The translations under genes were made by a program, and so were the position numbers. This document shows positions 13,737-16,093 of a stretch of 16,093 bases of DNA, piece after piece. Location of the stretch: NCBI GenBank assembly GCA_049509915.1, contig JBEKZL010000189.1, positions 1 to 16,093 of the forward strand. The letters run 5' to 3'. Position 1 is the stretch's first letter. Each line of letters opens with the position of its first letter. Origin of the DNA: JBEKYD01 sp049509915 (lineage in GTDB: Bacteria; Acidobacteriota; Terriglobia; Bryobacterales; Bryobacteraceae). The notes beneath the pieces are model-generated. The model was not told the origin of the DNA, did not search any database, and saw only the letters and a list, made by a program, of their open reading frames with translations.

Positions 13737-14525
13737 CGCAGGTTCAGATTCTCCGAAAGACTGAACCGGAGCTTGCCCTCATGCTCGAGGTTGGCGCCGT
13801 GAAATCCCGCCTGGCAGAGGACGGCGTTAGGGAGGACCTCCGTTCCCTTGTTCTCGAACGCCCAATACGCAAGGCGGCGTCCATAAAGCTGCCGCCGAAT
13901 CTCGATGCGACGACAGCGTGGGTGATATCGAGCGACGGATCTTTCCTTTTCGCATGCGGAGATCCCTGGCGCCTATTCGAGTTTGACTTGAGCACGGGTC
14001 GGCCCACTCGCACATTGGACCTTCCCCGCCCGTCCCCGGCGCTGGGTCGGCGAGTCGGGCTTGATTCGTGCGATATCAGCGTCTCCCAAGATAACCGGTT
14101 CGCCGCGGTTTCAATCCTTAGCGACCACGGGGAGCGCCGCATGGCGCTGCTCGCCTTGGGCGAGGAGCGAGCCCCGGCTTTCTCCGTCGAGGACTACGAG
14201 TTCGGGGTCTTCTTTGGCGATTGTCTTGTTCTTGCGCGTAAGCCAGACTCTTTAAGGGTGATGAGGGTCGGTGCGTGGGCCGACATTCCGGTTATCGGGG
14301 CGGGCCACTTCAACTTGGGGTCCATCGCGTCCGAGCCGGATGGAAGCGTCTTTGTAATGTCAGCCGGCGGCATTTCGACATTTCGGTACGACGCACAGAA
14401 ACAAAGAGTCTCAATGTCCTTAGGGTCGTCCGAAAACGGGACGTCTTGGGTTGATTGGGTGCCCACCAGGGATCGTCTCTTCGCCTACTACCCTTTGAAC
14501 TGTTTCGGGCACCCTTGCCTCTTCT
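13737..14525 (+). CDS. Caspase-propeller protein, linker and first propeller segment
   Basis: This second frame contains the linker EPELALMLEVGAVKSRLAED followed by propeller-like units (TTAWVISSDGSFLFACGD, SQDNRFAAVSILSDHG, ASEPDGSVFVMSAGG). It is open from about 13685 and formally to 14641, but residues after about FGHPCLFFLP turn into Arg/Pro-rich nonsense. The TTG at 13685 has no ribosome binding site and is not a believable start. Confidence 0.6.
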
Positions 14526-14549
14526 TCCTTCCAGCACGGCCGTCTCCCC

Positions 14550-15337
14550 GCCCCAGTGGGGTTACATGTTCCAGGTCAGGAACGAACCCGAAGCGATCAG
14601 GTTTGGCGGCGCGGATCCGTCACGGGCCTCAGACCCGATAGCTCTGGGCGAGAACGTGTTGACGGGAAGATTACTTGCCAGCGGAAAAGCGGTGGTCGTC
14701 GGGCGACGGGGCAGTGTGTTCCGCCTGGACAGCCTGCGATACGGGGACTGCTGCACACTTCCTGTCGATCCCGGCTGGCGCCCAAGCCACTTTGCAGTCG
14801 GCACGGATGGGGCGACGGCTGTTCTCGTGGATGAAGGCCAGCAAGAGATAGATCTGGAGGTTTTCCGGGGCGACAGGCTCATCCAGTCTGCTCCGATGGC
14901 AGACCTGACGGCGCCGCTCCGGATTGTGTGGTCCGGGTCGAACCGGAGCGTTGCGGTGGCCGGCGAATCGAAGACTCGGGTGGTAAGCCTCCCCGCTTCT
15001 GGGTCCCAAGGGGCCTCAGTGAAAAACTTCGACTGTGGCGCCCCAGTGGCACTAAACTCCGCTGGATCAAGGATGGCCTGCGTCGCGCCCGACAGCGGCA
15101 AGGTCCAGTACCGTAATGTTCTCACCGGCAGCGTCGAGCGCGAGTTCGATGGACATGCCGGGCCGGTCCAGGAGCTTTTCGTTGATGGCGAGGACACGCT
15201 GACAGCGGCCGGCACGTATATGGGACGAAATCAAACCCTCGTGACGGTCTGGAAGTTGTCGAATGGGGCTGTGGTTTCCCAGAGGTTCTGCCGTATTGAC
15301 GGGTCCGAGAAGAGGCAATTGGATTTCTGCGACGGGG
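14550..15337 (+). CDS. Caspase-propeller protein, second propeller segment
   Basis: The third frame carries more propeller blades. The clearest is DGHAGPVQELFVDGEDTL followed by TLVTVWKLSNGAVV, a recognisable WD40 pattern (GH ... V-W-x-L). The frame opens at 14455 and runs to 15477, but only the part from about QWGYMFQVRN to FCDGD makes sense. Blades are degenerate, so a non-WD40 propeller remains possible. Confidence 0.55.
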
Positions 15338-15785
15338 ATCGTACTTCGCCCAGTTGGATAGCCGGGAGCGGGTGGTCACCGGTGACGCGTTCACCTGCGA
15401 GACGAAGAGCGGCGTCCCGGCAATGCCGCTCGGCGCAGACCGAATTCGAACAGCCGCGCTCGCCGATACTGTGCTGATTCAGCAAACGAATCCCCCAGGG
15501 GGCCAGCCTCCGGATCTGTCGTTCTCTGTTTTCAATCCATCCGCGTTTGGTACGCTTAGCCGGTGGGCGCTCGACCTCCGGATCGAAGAGGTGGAAATCT
15601 CGCCGGACGGTAAGGACGTCGTTGCACGCCAGGGAGGGCGTCTGCTCCGTATCCCGATCACCGAGGAGGGCGAGATAGAGGTGGCTCAGCGCGGAATCAC
15701 GCGCGAGTTCATCAAAGGCGAATGCGAGCAGTTCTTCCCCGGCGTCCCTTGTCCGAAGGTGATGCCCGCTGTTCGTCAACGATAG
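15338..15785 (+). CDS. Caspase-propeller protein, C-terminal segment
   Basis: The fourth frame, which is the same as the caspase frame, reads SYFAQLDSRERVVTGDAFTC, a last blade (EEVEISPDGKDVVARQGGRL) and the tail with Cys residues (KGECEQFFPGVPCPK). A similar tail ends many WD40 proteins of the caspase and STAND type, so the gene seems to end naturally at TAG 15783-15785. ATG 15354 is not a convincing start. Confidence 0.55.
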
Positions 15786-15889
15786 CGAAAAGGTTCGAGC
15801 CCGGCGCCACTGGTCCTGGAAGAGGCCGACCTAGCGGCCCGCCCCATAAGAATGCCTCCGTTCCATTAGGATGCAGTTCTCCGCTATCG
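15780..15889. other. Inverted repeats after the caspase gene
   Basis: CGATAGCG (15780-15787, overlapping the TAG stop) is perfectly complementary to CGCTATCG (15882-15889), 8 bp apart by 94 nt. Inside lies GGCCG (15824-15828) against CGGCC (15835-15839) with a 6-nt loop. No T-run follows either stem. They may mark transcript ends between the convergent genes. The stretch 15786-15920 holds no gene. Confidence 0.25.
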
Positions 15890-15920
15890 TGTTAGTCTGT
15901 TCCGTCCTTTTTCGCATGCG

Positions 15921-16093
15921 TCAAAAGGGCCTCACCAGCGTTCTTAGCAGCGCGCTTAGCCCGTTCCACAAAATCTGAACCCCGATGCACACCAGGATGA
16001 ACGACGACAGGCGGATGATGACGTTCATGGCCGAATCGCCGAGGGTGCGCCCGATCCGTTCGGCGAACCGGTAACTCAGGTAGATGGATGCCG
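15921..16093 (-). CDS. MarC-family integral membrane protein, C-terminal part
   Basis: The minus strand encodes the last 56 residues of a gene that continues past the right edge; the stop is TGA at 15923-15921. The visible sequence RFAERIGRTLGDSAMNVIIR, then LSSFILVCIGVQILWNGL, matches the end of MarC/UPF0056 proteins. In those, a (I/L)G-x-T-G-x-NV motif precedes the last transmembrane helix with an A/V-I-x-VQ-x-(I/L) pattern. These are six-helix inner-membrane proteins of unsettled function; the old link to multiple antibiotic resistance is not upheld. It converges on the caspase locus. The start is not visible. Confidence 0.75.
   Translation of the reverse strand, partial: ASIYLSYRFAERIGRTLGDSAMNVIIRLSSFILVCIGVQILWNGLSALLRTLVRPF

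Larger units (their letters stand above)
12774..15785 (+). pseudogene. Exported caspase (C14) - beta-propeller protein gene, frameshifted (accessory locus gene C)
   Basis: Four successive frame segments join into one protein of about 1004 residues if one base is restored at each of three sites; 3012 nt plus 3 gives 1005 codons. Order: hydrophobic signal/anchor (about 22-45), caspase p20-like domain with His127 (FFSGHG) and Cys178 (FLDTCHS), linker with EPELALMLEVGAVKSRLAED, WD40-like propeller, and tail RGITREFIKGECEQFFPG then VPCPK. The ELALxL linker and the LTxxEC...CP-type tail are known companions of WD40 blocks in caspase and STAND proteins, which argues for one gene. Shifts lie near C4 at 13689-13692, between about 14525 and 14565 (two C4 runs at 14546-14554), and at G4 15334-15337. 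The dyad is intact, so a truncated caspase could still be made. Substrate unknown. Confidence 0.75.

Noticed and set aside
13680..13740. Programmed frameshift joining caspase and propeller
   Set aside because: No recognised slippery heptamer with a downstream structure is apparent, and two further frame changes would be needed later, so decay or sequencing error explains the data better.
13685..14641. Independent gene starting at TTG 13685
   Set aside because: There is no ribosome binding site, the first residues are Pro/Arg-rich nonsense, and the useful part continues the caspase protein's linker and propeller.
15791..15812. T-arm-like GGTTCGAGCCC after the caspase gene
   Set aside because: The flanks do not pair as a T-stem and no cloverleaf can be drawn around it.
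1..16093. CRISPR array, insertion sequence or transposase
   Set aside because: No regularly spaced direct repeats and no transposase or integrase reading frame were seen on either strand.

Overview
The window looks like a chromosomal fragment of a high-GC member of the Acidobacteriota, most likely the Bryobacterales/Solibacterales group. This is an inference from gene content and protein family resemblance: a secreted HEAT-repeat protein and a Cys-rich zinc-ribbon protein of types I associate with that group, a futalosine-pathway menaquinone gene, and a tetraheme cytochrome/NrfC/NrfD operon. No rRNA, tRNA, CRISPR array or transposase was found.

Layout. 1-306: 3' end of mqnD (menaquinone synthesis). 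519-1713: HEAT-repeat protein gene broken by a frameshift, probably with loss of one repeat period. 1718-1927 (minus): 69-residue protein with an extended -10 box almost touching its start codon. 2049-4604: complete alpha-glucan phosphorylase. 4879-5361: Cys-rich zinc-ribbon protein. 5362-5798: non-coding, holding a roughly 113-bp palindromic repeat-like element, a perfect 12-bp inverted repeat and further small palindromes. 5799-9897: four-gene operon of tetraheme cytochrome c, Tat-exported 4x[4Fe-4S] protein, NrfD-type quinol-interacting membrane protein and a polytopic DUF2339-like membrane protein; it resembles a menaquinol/cytochrome redox module without a catalytic subunit. 10026-11459 (minus): GlcD-type FAD oxidase. 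11685-15785: an accessory three-gene locus. 15921-end (minus): C-terminus of a MarC-family membrane protein.

The accessory locus is the most interesting part. The normal reading frames hide its organisation. After allowing for frame changes it reads as (a) an exported protein with an N-terminal Ig-like domain, about 233 residues; (b) a 155-residue four-helix membrane protein whose ATG overlaps the TGA of (a); (c) a protein of about 1004 residues with a signal/anchor helix, a caspase (C14) domain with intact His/Cys dyad, a linker typical of caspase/STAND-WD40 proteins, a beta-propeller and a conserved-looking C-terminal Cys-containing tail. Gene (c) starts 79 nt inside (b). Gene (a) needs two +1 corrections and has one in-frame TAG. 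Gene (c) needs three corrections that each restore one lost base. Most of these sites are at or near G, C or T homopolymers.

The 9.4 kb from 2049 to 11459 has no such lesion, so the locus is either a recently decaying accessory cassette or a locally error-rich stretch of assembly. The proposed envelope-located caspase module is inferred from sequence only.
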